Made by a program: the position numbers and the translations under genes. From NCBI GenBank assembly GCA_036971475.1, contig JBAIZL010000005.1, forward strand, positions 247,785,323-247,849,322: 64,000 nt of DNA, written 5' to 3'. This document shows positions 1-14,035 of the stretch, in pieces. The stretch's first letter is position 1; every line of letters begins with the position of its first letter. Source of the DNA: Prosapia bicincta. Lineage: Eukaryota > Arthropoda > Insecta > Hemiptera > Cercopidae. The notes under the pieces were generated by a model that was not told the origin of the DNA, did not search any database, and saw only the letters and a program-made list of their open reading frames with translations.

Positions 1-1226
<1,226 letters not shown>

Positions 1227-1480
1227 ATCTTTTATAATTATAAACAAGAACAAAACACCAAAATCCATAGGTAATTAATATTTAATAATGAAACGTAAAA
1301 TGTAAAAAAGTAAATAGACCAACCAGATATAATTGAAGAGGATAAGGGATGTTATATTGTACCCTCGACGGTGCCTACCGCCCGAATACTAAACAGATGC
1401 GGGATGTTTTCATGTTTAATGCAATACATTTTCCATTGAAATCAGAGACATTATTATTCCAAATTTAACCACGTAATATA

Positions 1481-2000
1481 CATGGTAGTTAGGTTAGGTT
1501 GAGTTAGATTATGCCTTTATGTAAAAAAAAATGAAAACATGAAGTTATACTACTTAACCTTGGATAACCTGATGATCATATAACTTTTATTCACAAACCC
1601 TTCCTACTGCCTTATGTTTAATTAGCTCATAAGAAGGTTAGGTTAGGCTATGTTAGGTTAGATTAGGTTGGGTTACGTTATGTTAGGTTAGGAAAGTTTA
1701 GGTTACGTTAGGGGATGTTAGGTTAGGTTAGGTTAGGTTAGATTAGGTTAGGTTAGGTTGAATTTTCGTTTTTTTATAAAAGAAGGCTGAAAAAGCAAAC
1801 ATGACGTACTATTATTTCTCAAATCCTTACTACTGGTTTATGTTGAGTTACTTTAGGATAGGTTAGGTTATTTTAGGTTAGGTTATTATAGAATATGATT
1901 TTATGTGAAAAAACTAAGACACGCAACTATAACTACGTAGTCTATTTCCTTGGAGAAAATAACCATCTTTTTTAACTCTCTTACGTTAAGTTAGGTTAGG
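1481..2000. repeat. Degenerate (TTAGG)n / telomere-type repeats
   Basis: Runs of GGTTA/TTAGG occur at 1488-1500, most densely at 1636-1760, again at 1845-1890 and at 1985-2000, separated by diverged spacer. TTAGG is the ancestral arthropod telomere unit. Here it is internal and decayed, so this is an interstitial or simple-repeat block and not a chromosome end. The G-rich strand reads along plus. A short CCTAA run also lies at 26879-26892. Confidence 0.85.
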
Positions 2001-2226
2001 GTTTGCCTCATGTGAAAACTTCTGGGGAAAATAACCGTAACTTCGTACTACGTTTCTGGAAGAACCTGATGAAATGTATCTCATATCTCCATTGAGTGTA
2101 TATGTCAGTAAAATAATGTGAGGAATCAGGATATCAATGTAAGGAGTCAACCTAGTAGAGGGTGAGAAATAGTTCTACTCATCGTGGAGATATGGTTCTA
2201 AACTGTTTTCATGTACTTAAATTACT

Positions 2227-2231
2227 TCTCC

Positions 2232-2300
<69 letters not shown>
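2227..2300. repeat. (CT)n-(TA)n compound microsatellite
   Basis: A pure CT run passes directly into a pure TA run of about 45 bp. This CT-to-TA junction recurs at 57.0 kb, suggesting repeated birth of the same compound repeat. Confidence 0.95.
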
Positions 2301-2305
<5 letters not shown>

Positions 2306-5300
2306 AGTGAAATATTATAGTGTACATAATATATTATTTATAATACCATTTACGTTACCATTTGAAATAATTGCTAATCTGTCATTAAGTTTATTTATGC
2401 AATATTTTTATGTAAACGTTTTAGCTTTCTAGGCTATTAGGAAGAAAACGGTTTCGTAATTATTAAATACTCACATAACGCAAGCCATTAACACCCTTTC
2501 GTAACAGACTGCGTTTTACTGAAACTGTTTTAATGATGTCATTAAACCCTGACGAGATAGGTTTTAAAGTTTTGCCAGGATTCCAATTTACTTTACATCT
2601 TCTAGATGTATTCAAATCACACCATTAACATTAGCAATGTCATTAGTGTTGTTTTGCATGTCCATTATGTATAAATAATATTCCTTCATGTAGTATTTAT
2701 TCAAAGCCGTTGTGGGAAATAAAAATATCTAAAGCATGGTTTAAATTTGTAGAGTGAGATAACTTTGACACATTTAGGACGACCAGGAACTCACCCGACA
2801 GGTATACATGGTAGTGTTCATGATCCCACACTGGAAGCGTACCAACTCCCTATCGACAACATATTCAGATAAACATCCCTTTCAGACAGAGGGATGAGAA
2901 TGACTGTGTTAAAAAAATACAAGTTAAGCTAAAAGACATCATGGTATATTATTATTGGGATGAAGGAAAATAAACCTTATAATAATAATTGATTTACTCT
3001 TTATCGGGGTCGTGGAAAGGTGTCTATAGAAGGACGAGTTTATATGTAATAAATACAGGACACGTTAAGAAATATCATGACTTCCTCACATCAACAAAGA
3101 TAAATCCTATCAACGAAAACGACACTTACCCAAAGTATATACGAGGGCAGGGATGAAGAGATATATTTGCTAATCAATTTGCTAATATTACTCTGAAATC
3201 TACTATTCGCAGCTTACAACCAGATTTACATTCTATGAATAAGGTTTTTTACATGTAATTTCAATAACAATTATAGTAACACAATTATTATAACACAGCT
3301 GATAGTAAATGTGATTTTTAAACACAATTGAACCGGTGATAGTAAAAGTTTGTTGTTATTCATCTTTCAAGGTTAGTTATACTTTACAAATGTCATGTTA
3401 CAAGCAGAAGCTTTTCATTTTCTCGGGCTAAGGACAATAATCGGTAAGTTTATAATTTGATATATTTATTGAGATTTATTTTCAGTAAATTAAATTCAAC
3501 CTAATTACAAATACAAATTAAATCAATACAAAGAACGGGTAGGAATACTCTGCTAGTTTTATATATATTTCTAAATTGTCACTCCGTCAAACTTAATCTT
3601 TATTTTAATTCGAAACTGTTTAATCCACGTACTTAATAAGATTCTTTCACGTAATTTTGGTGCATAATCTAAAATCTAGCCCCATTTGTAAATTTTGCTA
3701 CCAGTTTTTCAAGATTTCCATAAAGTTCTTTTAAAATAATTGTAAACAAAACAGATACAGTTGTTAATATTCATTAGTCCAGAACTACTTTGCATTTTCA
3801 ACACAATTTCCGCTAAACGATGTTCAACGCTTTGCTTGATTGCTTCATTTTAAACTTAATTTGCAATTTATAATGGTTTAAAATGTTTTCTTATCAAGCG
3901 AGAGAGCTGAAGGACAAAAACCTATTAAGCAGAAATAACTTGCTTTAATTACTGCAGCACCAGGTTTAACAGTCGCTCGATTCCGCAAATATCTGTATTA
4001 GTTTACATTTCCTACAATAATGTCCTTTCACTGAAGTATGGACTTTGTTTCATCAAGAGAAATTAAGCTACCATCTAAATAACCTATTCCTATTGTCCGA
4101 TTACCTCTTACGGCAATACATATTTATACATGATAATTATATATATATATGCTTTTTCGCTCGTAAAATTTACCACTTACCTTCGTCAATTTCTATTCTT
4201 TCCACTTGTACGCATTTTTCGTGTAACCGCGGTAAAGAGAGATATTGTAACATCACGTGTGTAGGATAGCGTACCAGACGTAGGTACTAGCTATCTGCAT
4301 CATGCAAAGAGTTTATCAGTAAAATATAGACCACATGATTCTCTGCTATTGTTAATTAAGGATAACTGTAATGTTCATATTCAATGTCTAGTACTGAATT
4401 GCATCTGCTACGAAACGAGGTGTATTGCGGGTACCTGTGGCAGAGTCTGGGTATGTCAGAAAATTAATAATAGCTCTCACAAAATCAATAAATTAATTAC
4501 TTTACACTGAGTATGAAATAAAGTACTATATTCTCATTTACCGAATACACAAAATGATATTTGTTATGTATTGAGCCCTTCATCTTCAATACTGAATTAA
4601 AGTGACAGAGATTTATTGTTTATTGGAAAATAGAAGATCATAATAGGCAAAGACGTGAAAATGGGGTGTTTAGACATTTGTGTAAACTTTAAAACCAAAT
4701 TACACTTAAATCTGATTTTAAGATTTTTAAACACACATTTTTTGTGAATACACATGTCTAAAAACACTTCAAATTAATAAATGTGTGAGGTAGTTATTGA
4801 ATGAGAAAGCTATTTTATTCTAACAGCAAAACTTGTATTCAAAAGAAAGATTTTTAACAATTCTTGGTCAAACATATAACCAAACGTTGGCTCATTGCCA
4901 AAAGACCTGTCCTCCCCTCAGTGAAATAAAAAAAATGCAAATACTGAGGCTTATCGTCTAAACAAACGCTAAGAAGAGATGATCTCAAATGTGTGCTATT
5001 TTTTAACTAAACATTTCTTTTACGAAATCTAAAGTTTTATATCTCAAAACGTGAAACTTTGTTTACACTAATTCTGTGTTAAAGGCGTTAAGTAGAAGAT
5101 ATGTATTAAAACATTTAAGGAAAAAACTTACGTGTAAAATTATAAAAGTTTCAATAAACAAAACTAAGCTAGAAATAAGTGTAAAAGAGTTCTAAACTTT
5201 TTGTATTGCTTAGTAACATCTCTAGAGTAACACTTGCAGAAACAATCAGTAGCACATGTTAGCGAAAACCGAGGAAGATGACGAGAACAGCGAAAAGAGT

Positions 5301-5362
5301 TTAGGATTAAAATCTAGAAGTATATTGCAAGTAGATCAAGGATATTTAGAGAAAAACATATA
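2301..5362. other. Unassigned AT-rich DNA
   Basis: No coding potential, RNA gene or element was recognised on either strand. Small reading frames are scattered and low-complexity, and stop codons are dense. Confidence 0.5.
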
Positions 5363-5686
5363 CAGTAGAGTCTCGATAAAACTGAGACCACCTTGGATTA
5401 CCGAAAACTCGGATTAGACGGATGTACATTAGAAACAAATAGGAATTTTAAAGAACCATAACAATATAATTAAAAATTGCAATGAATACGTTTATAATTG
5501 AAGTTTATAGGAACATTTTTTGCAAGCCAGGCTCATTTCCTTTGATTATCGTATTGATAAAAATATATTTTTTGAAAGCCCTACTCATCATTTCCTTTCA
5601 AATAGGTAATATTTACTCAAATAAAAATTTGCTCGAATTTAACTGAAGCTCGAAACATCGGGACTCGGATTTTCGAGACTCCGCCG
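5363..5686. mobile_element. pogo/Tigger-like MITE remnant
   Basis: The left end begins CAGTAGAGTCTCGATAA and is followed by a CTCGGATTA motif. The right end reads CGGATTTTCGAGACTC, the approximate inverse. Termini of the form CAGTAGA..TCGATAA with internal CGGATTA motifs are typical of pogo-group (Tc1/mariner superfamily) non-autonomous elements. About 320 bp, no coding capacity, right terminus mutated. Identity rests on the termini only. Confidence 0.45.
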
Positions 5687-7432
5687 TAATTAGCAATATA
5701 TTGTATGTAAAATATTGTAAGGAAAATAGATGGGGATAAATAAAAGACGTAATGGCAATCAATAACACGTAACAGTTATGAAAACGGTGTGGTTTTTAAA
5801 AACTTTTACGAAAATATTTGGGTACGTTTGGGAATATAATTAAGGCAAAAATACCAACTGTTAGAAGCATTAATGGAAAATATAGGTCTACATTTGTTTA
5901 TAAATACGTATTTCTGTTATGACATATTTTCTTAAACATTTTCAAGTCAGGCTCCGATACAAATAACAGCTTTGGTTGTACGCCCGGCTTATTATAGACT
6001 TGGATAAATTTAATAAAAACATGCATTAATATAAATAATACGTAAAAATGTTTATATTTTGAAATTGATGAAAACCTGAATATCTTAATTCTTTCGAAAT
6101 AATAATTCAAAATTAAAGTGAAATATAATAAATTAATTAATGTTTAATTCAATAAACTAAATTATTCATAAAAAGCAGGAAAATAAACTTATTATAGTGA
6201 CGTAGATAGTTTTGTTAAAATAAAGGACGATAGGTTTCTATGCTATGAGTACTGAAATAAAGCAATCCAAATTATAATAAAACTATAGGCTTGTAGGGGC
6301 CTGTAAAATAAATAATTTAAACACAAATCTATAAAGGCTACTATATAAAATATTTGTTTTTGTACAAATCCCAATCACCTGTTTTTCATTGCAAAGTATA
6401 CTTATAACCACCTTTCATACTGTTAAATTATTACAAAATTTACAAATCATACTCAGTTGTTTTTTCATTGCAATGTATTTCTGATAGAGGTTTTTGGTGT
6501 CTTTTTGTTCCTCAAAACCTTATAAATGTTGTTATTTGAGATTAAAGTTTATTTTCCCCGCTCAGTCATGTTATTGCCTTTAATGTGAGAAATCTTCCAG
6601 TTCTGTACAACCTTCCAGGCTTCCACAATATTTCTCTCAAAATGTAACTTTCGAAATTATATATTAAGAAACTAACCTTTTTTTAGTAATTATAAAAATT
6701 AATAAGAAATGATAAACAAAAGGTACGACAGTAACCTGATTGAAAAAAAACAATTGATTTATTTAGAAAATTTTTAAAAGTAACTTCAAAATATATTGTT
6801 TAGATCTCATGTTAAACACGCTGCAGCACAAGAAAAACATTATTCAATAGAAACAAAATAAAATAGGGCTACGTTTTAGTTATCGATGGTCAAACTATTT
6901 AGGTGGAACTTCAGCAAAGTGTAATGGAGGTGACAAGTGACGTAGTAACTTAATTAAGGAGGTTAAATAGGCCAAGCTATTGAGCAGGTTAATTGAGGTT
7001 ATGTATCGCACCGATGACCTTTCAATCTGATACAAGTCTCTATGTCATTTATACGCCTGATACAATTTTATTTCAATTGAAGAAGGGTGTATTTTTATTT
7101 CTTAGATTTTAAAAGGATTTGATTCCTAAATTTATAATAAAATTAACATAATTTTTTTCGTTAAGACACTACTAATTTTTATAAATTAGATATAGTGACA
7201 TAATCATCTTCTGTGTTCATGAATAAAGAATTAAGTATAGTTTGTTTATGGTTCTTATTGCAAGTGTTTGTAACCGGTAGTGAGTACGTATGATATGACA
7301 TATATATATTATATTTCGAAATATTGTTGCAGTTCATGACGAGCTGGTAGTTAATTACTTATTAAACTTTTCCTATTACTTGCGACTAGACTTTTTGTTA
7401 ACTAAAGGTTGATAAATTGTTAACTTACACTT
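5687..7432. other. Unassigned AT-rich DNA
   Basis: No gene or named repeat recognised. The 70-residue minus frame at 5898-6110 has no recognisable domain and no splice context that I can see. Confidence 0.5.
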
Positions 7433-7470
7433 GGAGGAAACGTTTTCGTCTTACGACTTCTTCCGCCTCG
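7433..7470 (-). ncRNA. Hammerhead-like motif (type I, degenerate)
   Basis: On the minus strand: stem I GAGG, core CGGAAGA (consensus CUGANGA with one change), a GUC/GAC stem II closed by GUAA, GAAA, a self-complementary stem III (AACGUU), a cleavage-site U, then CCUC pairing with GAGG. It lies just 3' of the PLE GIY-YIG fragment, where PLE terminal arms carry such ribozymes. The core mutation suggests it is inactive. Confidence 0.5.
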
Positions 7471-7539
7471 TATTTTACTGTTAGGAAGCTGCATTTGCGC
7501 TTCCTCGGTACCATTTTTTTGAAACTTAGAAGTGATGTA

Positions 7540-7990
7540 TTCGAAGAGTGTGTGTGATCTGTGCCGTGTTTGTTCATTTAGGATGTCATTTTTATGTGTG
7601 TTGCTATGCCTATATATTTCTTAATGCTCTAGTGTGTTTAATGTATGGCCTTTGTTGCATGTGTGAAGGATGCTCATATAATTTTCCGTACTTTTGCATG
7701 ATTGTTTAGTATCCTTGAAGTGATTTGCGAAGGTGGATTCAATAGTAGTGTGCAGTGCGCTTTTGCGTTCTTTATATCTTTCGGCGAAAGATCTGCCTGT
7801 TTGTCCAATATAAAACTTATTGCAGTAGTTGCATTTTAGTCTGTATACTCCTAGGGTATTGTATGTGTTGGTATTGTTATTATGCTGTGTCTGATAGCCG
7901 TTTTGCATTTATTTGTTGTTCTGTAAGATACATTGTATCCTGTTTTTTTAATTGGTATGCTATTTTATGTCTGGGTTTGATATTTTATGT
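7540..7990 (-). pseudogene. Penelope-like element, GIY-YIG endonuclease fragment
   Basis: The minus-strand product contains the GIY-YIG core: GVYRLKCNYCNKFYIGQTGRS (one residue longer than the usual 20 is avoided here by splitting it: GVYRLKC and then FYIGQTGRSF), then a basic helix with RYKER and an N-A-N-H-F motif. GIY-YIG nucleases joined C-terminal to a reverse transcriptase are the hallmark of canonical PLEs. The longest open piece is 7621-7908. Flanking homology continues both ways through in-frame stops, and the reverse transcriptase part is absent upstream on this strand. A hammerhead-like motif follows at 7433-7470. This is a dead 3' fragment. The family assignment is firm; its extent is approximate. 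Confidence 0.82.
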
Positions 7991-8269
7991 ATAATATGCC
8001 ATATATATTATATTTCTCTAAAATAATCTTTCGTTGTTTGAATTGCGACAGAAAAATCATACATTATTTAACTCTTTTAGCAACCAAAGGCCAGCAATTT
8101 AAAATTACTTATAAATTACTAATAAATATAAAAAATGCACTCTCTGATTAAATATCATAAGTAATTGACGACAGCCTAAAACAGGATGTTATACTGGAAA
8201 ATAAATACAGTATACAAAACTCGATTAATTTAACTGATAAACTAAAAAAAAAACATTAAAAAACACTAA

Positions 8270-8602
8270 ATTTATATAATTTGATATCACAAACATGTAT
8301 TCTAATATACAAATAAACGAATCATCCTAATAATAATAATACAAAAACATAAATTACTAATTTTAAAATCAATCAGAAATACAAACACCAATTAACAAAA
8401 TGCTTGAAGGTCATACTAAAAACAAATATTTCACATTTAATAATCAGATATATAAACAAGTAGACGAAATAATCACAAAAACCATATACACTCGACCCCA
8501 ATAGATATAGGATGCGATACGTTGACGATGGATTATAGGCTATATCTCCTAAAATAAAGCAATAAATTGTAACACAATCCTAAAAGAAATTAACAAGCTG
8601 TG
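8270..8602 (+). pseudogene. Penelope-like element, reverse transcriptase fragment
   Basis: Three PLE reverse transcriptase landmarks occur in order on the plus strand. They are FDITNMYSNI (palm motif with the first catalytic Asp) near 8281-8310, KYFTFNNQIYKQVD near 8425-8470, and RYVDDG (the YxDD catalytic box) near 8516-8535. Stops and deletions separate them; the usual AMGSP segment is missing between the second and third. It runs opposite to the GIY-YIG fragment at 7.5-7.9 kb, so the two either come from different insertions or were split by an inversion. Confidence 0.7.
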
Positions 8603-9939
8603 TGTGAGTGGGTGTTTATATATATATTTATACATATATGTATATATAACAAGCAAAAATAATTTACCTTGTCAATAAGACGCGCCCCCTGTCTAGATCC
8701 ACCCCTGCACAGAGATTACCATCCCAGCGTGTGAGGTGCAAATATTTCCAAAACATTCTTTATAAAACCAAATTCTTTATAAAGTTGGAAACACTTCTTA
8801 TTCTGCTTTTATGCCAAGATCAAGTGAGACTAAACTTTCGAGATATAACTTTTGCACATTTTTGTTCCGCTTAGTCGTGGCTGATGTAGCTATGATTGCT
8901 CTTTCAGAATAAAGGTTTGAAGCTCTTAAAACTTTGTTTTCACATCGTAGACTTTGATGGGCCCTGTTTTGCCTGAATGTAAAGCATTGATTATATTAAT
9001 GCACAAATAATGTTATGGCAAAAAAGAAAACACTCATAGGTTGGAGTTTCAACATGAATCACACACACTATTATCTTCGATAGAATTCGGTAATGAAAAT
9101 TATATCATACATATGACTAGATTAGACCAATCTCGTATCGTAAAGATAAAATGAGGATTTAGCATAGTTCACGTGGTAATCGTCGGTCCCTTTAAGTTTA
9201 TCTCCTCCTAAGCCTTATACTTGTGTCTAATTTGTCATTTTCATGTTTAACTTACAGTATTATATAACATTTCCTACAAACAATAAAGAATATTCCAATT
9301 CTGATTGTTTTATTTCCAAATTTAAACACATTTTTTACCTACAAAAATCATATCTATACAATTCCTGTAGCGCCTTGACGTTCTCACCCAATACGACTAT
9401 GTCCAATAGTGGAAAGGGGTAGACTCGGAAAAGATATGTGAGGACATACAAGAGACGTAGGTCTAAGTTATTTGTCTGGGTCAAGGCTATAAGTTGTCCC
9501 CGCTTCACAACATTTAAATAATAAAAATAATTTTATAAAGTAATTTCTTATGATATTATTTCCTCGATATAATAAAACCAAACTACATTTGACGTAGATG
9601 CTTGTTTGTTACCCATAATTACGACTTTGACAAAACAAAAACAAAAACAGCAAAGACTGTTAAAGTTTAAACTGTGAACATAATCATATTTGTAAATATA
9701 ACAATCAATCACTTCTGATTTGATGTAAATTTGTATATCTCATAGTAATGTTGTAAGGTATATTACCGCCAAACTAATCCCGATAGTAAATAATTCTAAT
9801 TGTAATTACGAGAGACCGACAGCTGACCAATAGTATTAAGGCGGTGCGGACAAAGCTTGATTTTCCAGTATAGTTTTGAATAAAATAAAAGTTAGTCGTC
9901 GAGTAGAGAGTTAGAGAGAGTCGTAATGAGAGGACACAT
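8603..9939. other. Unassigned AT-rich DNA
   Basis: Contains a short TA-rich stretch at 8617-8650 and otherwise nothing recognised. Confidence 0.5.
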
Positions 9940-10027
9940 CTTCCTGGTGACTAAATGATTACATCTCGCGGCATGCTATCTTGCCGAGGGAACCAATGAG
10001 GTAACTTATCAAATCCTCAGACAGGAT
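9940..10027. repeat. LTR-like interspersed repeat, copy 1
   Basis: Shares a GC-richer core with 55250-55351: a CGC(G/C)GCATGC segment, then a C(T/C)TGCCGAGGGAACCA-like segment, then an ACAGG end after about 30 bp. The flanks (9800-9940 and 55110-55250) look more weakly alike. The GC-rich core and A+T-rich flanks resemble a solo LTR, but no boundary or target duplication was found. Confidence 0.4.
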
Positions 10028-10754
10028 TGCGATTTCACTTTAAACGGAACCAAGGGCATATTAGGTTTTTCCAGTAACACTCTGACAAATTCGTAACACA
10101 AGAGATTCTCAACTGAAAGATAAATAGACAATTTACCATTATTAAATTCTATAGATTGTATACCCCCATAACTTTCATCTTAAAATAATTATTTCTGTAC
10201 TTAATACCCAATCTTGGTAATTGTTATGTGCAATATCCCAACAAAAGTTAAAACATTTATCTTGCTATGAAATTTTTGCTATATTTTACTCCTTACTTGT
10301 TACAGAAGGCCTTTATAATCCGTCAGTTGCCTATCCCAGCCCTCCAGTAATCTTCTTCTTTTTTTTTTCAACGACGGAAGATGTAAACATATTCAATGTA
10401 TAAGCATATCTTGTATATTTTTCACTCTATGTCGATGTCAGTAACCGAGTGACTTTCATGCTACCCATTTCTAGTTGTGTAGCTCGAGATATACAAACGA
10501 TATCGAACCTTAAGATGTTGCAGTAGTTATGTACAGTGACTGTTACTAAAGTGAAGTGCAAGTGAACAATGTGGCTGTAGAAACATATTTATATTTTTAT
10601 TTTTACCAAAAAAGGTAAGTTAACCTTATATTGTTAAGTACAGACCTGGTCATTCATTCTCGGTTTATCGTTTTTTACAAGGTTATTCTCCCTATGCTTT
10701 CTTTTTTTAGGCAATTTATATAAATATTGTTCTATATACATTGAGTTTTTTAAT

Positions 10755-10815
10755 GGACACTCCAGTAATCCGGCAGTACCTCAGCCCCATATCTGCCGGA
10801 TTAGTGAAAGTGTCC
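10755..10815. repeat. Short inverted repeat (possible MITE stub)
   Basis: Arms 10755-10776 and 10793-10815 are near-perfect inverses (GGACACT..TAATCCGGCAG), with a 16-bp loop. The TAATCCGG motif resembles internal ends of pogo-group elements. No target duplication identified. Confidence 0.5.
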
Positions 10816-13784
10816 TGTATTTCTATTTACTTTACAATATGTATATATTTTCAGTGATTGTGTTACGTTTTTACCTTGGTAATCGTCTTTGTTAATTACA
10901 GATCTAAAAAACTGGGAGAAAATCACATTTTAATTTAGATAAAATCACTATCATTTTAAGAAATAAAAAAAGAACTGAACGATTATGTAAATTCAAGCAC
11001 CTATGAACACAGATATTGAGATGAAAAGAGAAGAGATGAGCTTCAGGCGCTAAGGAAAACTTGATAGTTTTAGGCATATTTGTAAACCTAGTCTCTAATC
11101 AGATATACAAAAAAACCTATATTGTAAAAAATATGAAATAGTAAGTAACCAATATTTAATCAGACATATATAAGAAACTCAATTTGCTAAAGTAAATTAT
11201 GAGATTGAAGTGGTAACAGAGCTAATTTTATGCCAAAATGTTTTTAAATGAATGAGTACAAGTATAGTACAGAACATGTAATCGTGCATTTGGCCTCGCG
11301 TTTACTACCACTTCTGAAAACATTTTACATATTAAGAATGTTCGATACATCAACAGCTTCTGCGTCCAATATGTTTTCACATATTTCAAGAGTTTTTGTT
11401 ATTTCATAGCGAGGTTAATTCATTTAGTATCATCTTATGTAAGTCAGTGTTTTGAGTGTTCTTATCATATTTTTAGGAAAGTATTTATTCTGACCCTCTA
11501 CCTCCCGCCTCGCCTACTGCGATCTCTCAAGGCCAATTTCAAGGTAATTGCAAAATCTTTTGGCATCATAGTGGTTAAGATAGAGAAGTGTGCTTTTATA
11601 GGTGCACTTTGATTATCCAAAGCTCATATGAGTATAAGTTCACAAATATTGAAGCAACGATTTTCTATTTCTTGCAATATGTGATAGATGTGCTATTTAG
11701 ATTTACAGTGATACCGTAAATACGATCAGGTGATCGTTAAATATCTGAAGTTAATTATCTGCGGAAATGATAACCAGGATACGAAGACAAATTATAATCA
11801 ATATGAAATATTAATATTTCTTTTTAATTTGGGGTTTACAACGGCTATTCCAGAAAGTAAACACTCCGTTTTACTTTTAAAATTTTTAAAAATAAACACA
11901 ATGCTATTAAATTATCTTAAAAAACTAGAGTTTTATTAAAAATTGATTTCTTTATTTAAAATTAAAATCTGATGTTGATTTCAGAATACTATTTTACAAC
12001 AAGGTACTTGTTGTCTATATTCAGCAAAACACGCTGTTGTATAAGGAACCAAATTAGTGGTAGGGCACTAAAGTAGAAGACGGGATTGTAGCAAGTAGTT
12101 AACTTACCTGATTGTACCACGTCAATAATCAAGGTCAATGGTAAGATATTCAAAACCCTTTTGCAACGCAATCCGTCTTCTGTATCTTGATGGTAAATTG
12201 GTATCGGCCAAAACCATGAGAAAAAATGAGATAGTGGGCAAGAATTTGAATGACCTATAAAAGTGAGAGATTCATTATCGGCGTTTCCCAATGATTTGGT
12301 TGTATTATGCCTTACTATATCCGTAGTATTTCCGTTGTTACAAAAGTATTTGAAAATCTATCTAGAAAAGTACATTTTTTTTAAAATAATTATTATTGGA
12401 CGTGTTTCATAAATGTGATGGAGTTCAACTTCTCGAATATAGGCAAAGGTCAAAAATTTTAAAGTGTGAGTCGAATTTTATAGAATTGGTTCGAGGCTAT
12501 CAATTGTAGTAGAAAATTGTTTAAAAAATATTTTAATTGTTTATTACAAAAATAATATACTAAAACTGTCATTGGTTATGTGTGTCACATACGAACTTCT
12601 ATATTGAAGTGGAAATGATAAATAGGATTTAAGACTTCTGCGAGAAGACGACACGACCTCTCCTTTACTAGAAATAGCCTTCACTGGATCGCTCAGCCGT
12701 GAGCACAACCCACTTCCAACTCTCAGCATCCGGACAAGAACCAAACATTATCATAATAAATAAACCAAACTTTCAGTAACACTGAAAATATCAATTTTCC
12801 CTATTTTTTAAATTTAAATAATTAGACCTCGAATACATACAGAAACCGAACTTATATTAGCTTATTAAAATTACAAAAATTAGCTGAGCCTAAATATAGA
12901 CCTAATCAGTTCGAGGCATGTTTAGAAGAATGTTTATATTTCTATTTCGTGGATCACAAATAACAGCAATAACTAAAACGAATATTACCACTTTATACGT
13001 ACATTCTTTTCTTAAAAGCCTTTTCATAAATTCACCATTTACCAATTGTAATATATTATGATATAACAGTATGTAATCTTAGAGAAGTTATGTTACACTA
13101 GAGATGTGCATTAGGTTTATTTAGGAAACCGTGTCTCAAATAAAATATTGTGAATAATTACCATAATGTTTCATATTTTTATTTTAACAATCAGTAATAT
13201 TAATGTAATCTTGCAGTATTTAATTTGAATTTTAGCTCTAAGTGAGTGTCATGATTGAAATTCTTTTGTCTGTTTCCTCAATTATTGTACGTTAAACGTA
13301 ATTGAAGATCTCTGTTGCATAATTTGACGCCTTAATAGCTATCGATAAAACCATGCTTCCACAAACGTTCATTCGAAATCGATTTATTTTAAATGTCATA
13401 TTAATAGCTATGCAAAACGAAAGAAATGTTTATATTAAGAGAAACTCTGATGATAACAGGGCTTTCCTTAATAGCAGACTTGTCGATACCGAAGTGATGG
13501 TTGTTAATGGGTTTTGTATTGATCTGAATTCTACGAGAAAATCAAAATTTAAAACCTTACAAATTTAAAGCCTAAACTGTAGGAACAGTAATTTAAAAGT
13601 ATTATAACGGAGAAATAGGTATTCTACTTACTATAGACTAGTTCAAACGAACAAAATTATAAAAACCGGACGAAAGCTTTAATAGTGAAAACTGTAAAGT
13701 CTTAAATAAGTAATCCTAGTTTTGTAGCCGTAAATGTACGTTTAAAAGTCATTAATAGTTTCATTTAACAGTTACTATTTATTA
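10816..13784. other. Unassigned AT-rich DNA with one weak exon candidate
   Basis: No confident gene. On the minus strand an open frame (12108-12290) ends at a textbook 5' splice site, CAG|GTAAGT (exon edge at 12108), and has an AG-type acceptor candidate (TTTTATAG) near 12257. The predicted peptide matches no family I know and two frames are open, so I do not call a gene. Confidence 0.3.
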
Positions 13785-13854
13785 GAAATCTACTGCGGTT
13801 GAATTTAATAATAAATACATAAAAACCTCTTAACCACAAACTTTCTTTATTTTA

Positions 13855-13897
13855 CCCTTATGTACATTTCAGTTACTAAGTAACCATCCTCAGAGGG
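13855..13897 (-). ncRNA. Hammerhead ribozyme motif, hairpin A left arm
   Basis: Minus strand: CCCU, core CUGAGGA, stem II GGUUAC/GUAACU with loop UUA, GAAA, palindromic AUGUACAU, A, AGGG. Stem I is CCCU/AGGG. All conserved core positions are present (N7 is G). One unpaired U precedes stem II, a feature shared by most copies here. Confidence 0.65.
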
Positions 13898-13937
13898 ATA
13901 ACATACAAAGACTCTTTGTATGTGTTTGTATGTTATT

Positions 13938-13979
13938 CCTCTGTGGAAGGTTACTTGGTAGCTGAAATGTACATAAGGG
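13938..13979 (+). ncRNA. Hammerhead motif, hairpin A right arm (mutated)
   Basis: Same layout as the opposite arm, but the core reads CUGUGGA, altering position 6 of the CUGANGA box, so catalysis is unlikely. GAAA, the AUGUACAU palindrome and AGGG are kept. Confidence 0.5.
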
Positions 13980-14035
13980 TAAAATAAAGAAAGTTAGTGG
14001 TTAGAGGTTTTTGTGTATTTATTAGCGTCATTTAC

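Larger units (their letters stand above)
13785..14035. mobile_element. PLE-type inverted-arm hairpin A (solo)
   Basis: Two arms of about 95-110 bp (left about 13810-13908, right about 13928-14020) are close inverses around a short loop, with no coding body between. Each arm carries a hammerhead motif. The arm sequence, with an AAAACCTCTTAACCAC outer end, recurs at 49345-49540, which shares further flanking bases, so this is one family. In PLEs terminal repeats are often inverted; a hairpin without a body is read here as a heavily truncated or rearranged PLE insertion. Confidence 0.65.
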
